A stretch of DNA of 64,000 nucleotides from Acidobacteriota bacterium (lineage in GTDB: Bacteria; Acidobacteriota; Terriglobia; Terriglobales; Acidobacteriaceae), in contig JAJXYY010000024.1 in the NCBI GenBank assembly GCA_021780315.1, forward strand, positions 62,001-126,000. The letters run 5' to 3'. Below are positions 63,476-64,000 of the stretch, in pieces. The stretch's first letter is position 1. The number at the start of each line of letters is the position of its first letter. A program made the translations under genes and the position numbers. The notes under the pieces are model-generated. The model ran no database searches. It was given only the letters and a program-made list of their open reading frames with translations, and had not been told where the DNA came from.

Positions 63476-64000
63476 TCAGCGGAGGTACGCACCGAGCTCG
63501 TTGGCGGCATTGCGCAACGGGGTCAGGAAGCGGGTCTGCATCTCGATGACGGAGAGACGGGGTGCGTTTCCGCTGAGGTTGATGGTAGCGACGACTCTTC
63601 CGGATGGGGCATAGACCGGTACGGCAAGAGAGCGCAGACCGACTTCCAGTTCTTGATCGACCAGCGCGAAGCCGTTGCGGCGGACGTTTCGCAGTGCCAG
63701 ACGAAGGCGATCTACGGTGGTGATGGTACGGGTGGTATTGGGCACGAGATTGACGCGGGAGAGGTACTGCTCCAGTTGCTCGGTGGGTAGATAGGCCAAC
63801 AGGACGCGGCCCATGCTGGTGCAATAGGCCGGAAGCCGACTGCCGATGTGCAGATCCACGGCCATAACCCGGGTGACGGTGGTACGGGCGACGTAGACGA
63901 TGTCCTCGCCGTCGAGCGTTGCGACCGAAAAAGACTCGCGGTGAGCGGCAGACATGCGTTCGAGGATGGGTTGGGCGGCGGTGGAGAGGGTGTTGGACGC
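63476..64000 (-). CDS. IclR-family transcription regulator (N-terminus beyond window edge)
   Basis: The frame is open from the right edge to the stop at 63476 (174 codons visible). This is the C-terminal ligand-binding domain: DIVYVARTTVTRVMAVDLHI, the highly typical SRLPAYCTSMGRVLLAYLPT, FALVDQELEVGLRSLAVPVY and VVATINLSGNAPRLS. The DNA-binding helix-turn-helix lies outside the window. IclR proteins regulate catabolic genes such as those for aromatic or short-chain acids; no such genes are visible here, so the target is unknown. Within the frame a Met at 63955 could start translation but would remove the DNA-binding part. Confidence 0.9.
   Translation of the reverse strand, partial: ASNTLSTAAQPILERMSAAHRESFSVATLDGEDIVYVARTTVTRVMAVDLHIGSRLPAYCTSMGRVLLAYLPTEQLEQYLSRVNLVPNTTRTITTVDRLRLALRNVRRNGFALVDQELEVGLRSLAVPVYAPSGRVVATINLSGNAPRLSVIEMQTRFLTPLRNAANELGAYLR

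Overview
The window is a gene-dense, high-GC bacterial chromosome segment. It most resembles subdivision-1 Acidobacteriota (Granulicella/Terriglobus/Edaphobacter type). This is inferred from the carboxypeptidase-regulatory-domain TonB receptor, the B-type sdhCAB operon, several small secreted or membrane proteins without recognisable families, short intergenic palindromes, and G/C-biased third codon positions that create long antisense open frames. No rRNA, tRNA, CRISPR array, transposase, integrase or phage gene was seen, so this looks like core chromosome. The only module typical of the mobile gene pool is a brnT/brnA toxin-antitoxin pair.

Layout. 1-9.1 kb: minus-strand run of an M28 peptidase (cut by the left edge), a small membrane protein, mtnA, a zinc-ribbon protein and pyrE. 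A DUF1080 protein diverges from pyrE, and uvrA overlaps a CPBP-family membrane protease gene. 9.3-15.1 kb: small membrane protein, STN-domain protein, secreted unknown, a coupled nitroreductase/NUDIX/hydrolase operon, ubiX, and a YkgJ-type cysteine cluster protein. 15.2-18.8 kb: purB with an upstream mini-ORF that repeats its N-terminus, glutaredoxin, SDR, tadA, brnTA. 18.8-23.6 kb: agmatine-to-putrescine genes (aguB, small membrane protein, aguA, unknown) and a class I glutamine synthetase. 23.7-33.5 kb: icd, mdh, two cyclophilins, dipeptidase, GlcG/HbpS protein and sdhCAB, so much of the TCA cycle is here. 33.5-36.5 kb: rdgB, an outer-membrane-like protein with a Met/His-rich N-terminus, a Cys/His-rich exported protein, yjbQ. 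36.5-41.8 kb: flagellar island motB-motA-flbD (minus) and fliC-fliD-fliS (plus). 41.8-50.1 kb: ABC exporter, FKBP, a CxxC small protein with a TonB receptor, and an arginine-type decarboxylase. 50.3-57 kb: patatin, a fused LptF-LptG permease, a two-component system, and a small protein coupled to a NIPSNAP protein. 57-64 kb: desaturase, YVTN/phosphoesterase, class I mannose-6-phosphate isomerase, a GT39-like membrane protein, and an IclR regulator cut by the right edge.

How genes work together. The decarboxylase, AguA and AguB together would make putrescine from arginine. Icd, Mdh and SdhCAB are three oxidative TCA steps. FliC, FliD and FliS form a filament/cap/chaperone set beside the MotAB stator. 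Two separate loci pair a small Cys/His-bearing exported protein with a large outer-membrane protein, suggesting metal-related functions that are not proven here.

The most unusual signals are the purB upstream mini-ORF (seven residues repeated with only synonymous changes, ending in an ATGA overlap with purB), the LptF-LptG fusion, palindromes in every gap of sdhCAB, a shared TATA core between divergent genes at 56.24 kb, and long basic tails on UvrA and the decarboxylase. No wholly new system is claimed.
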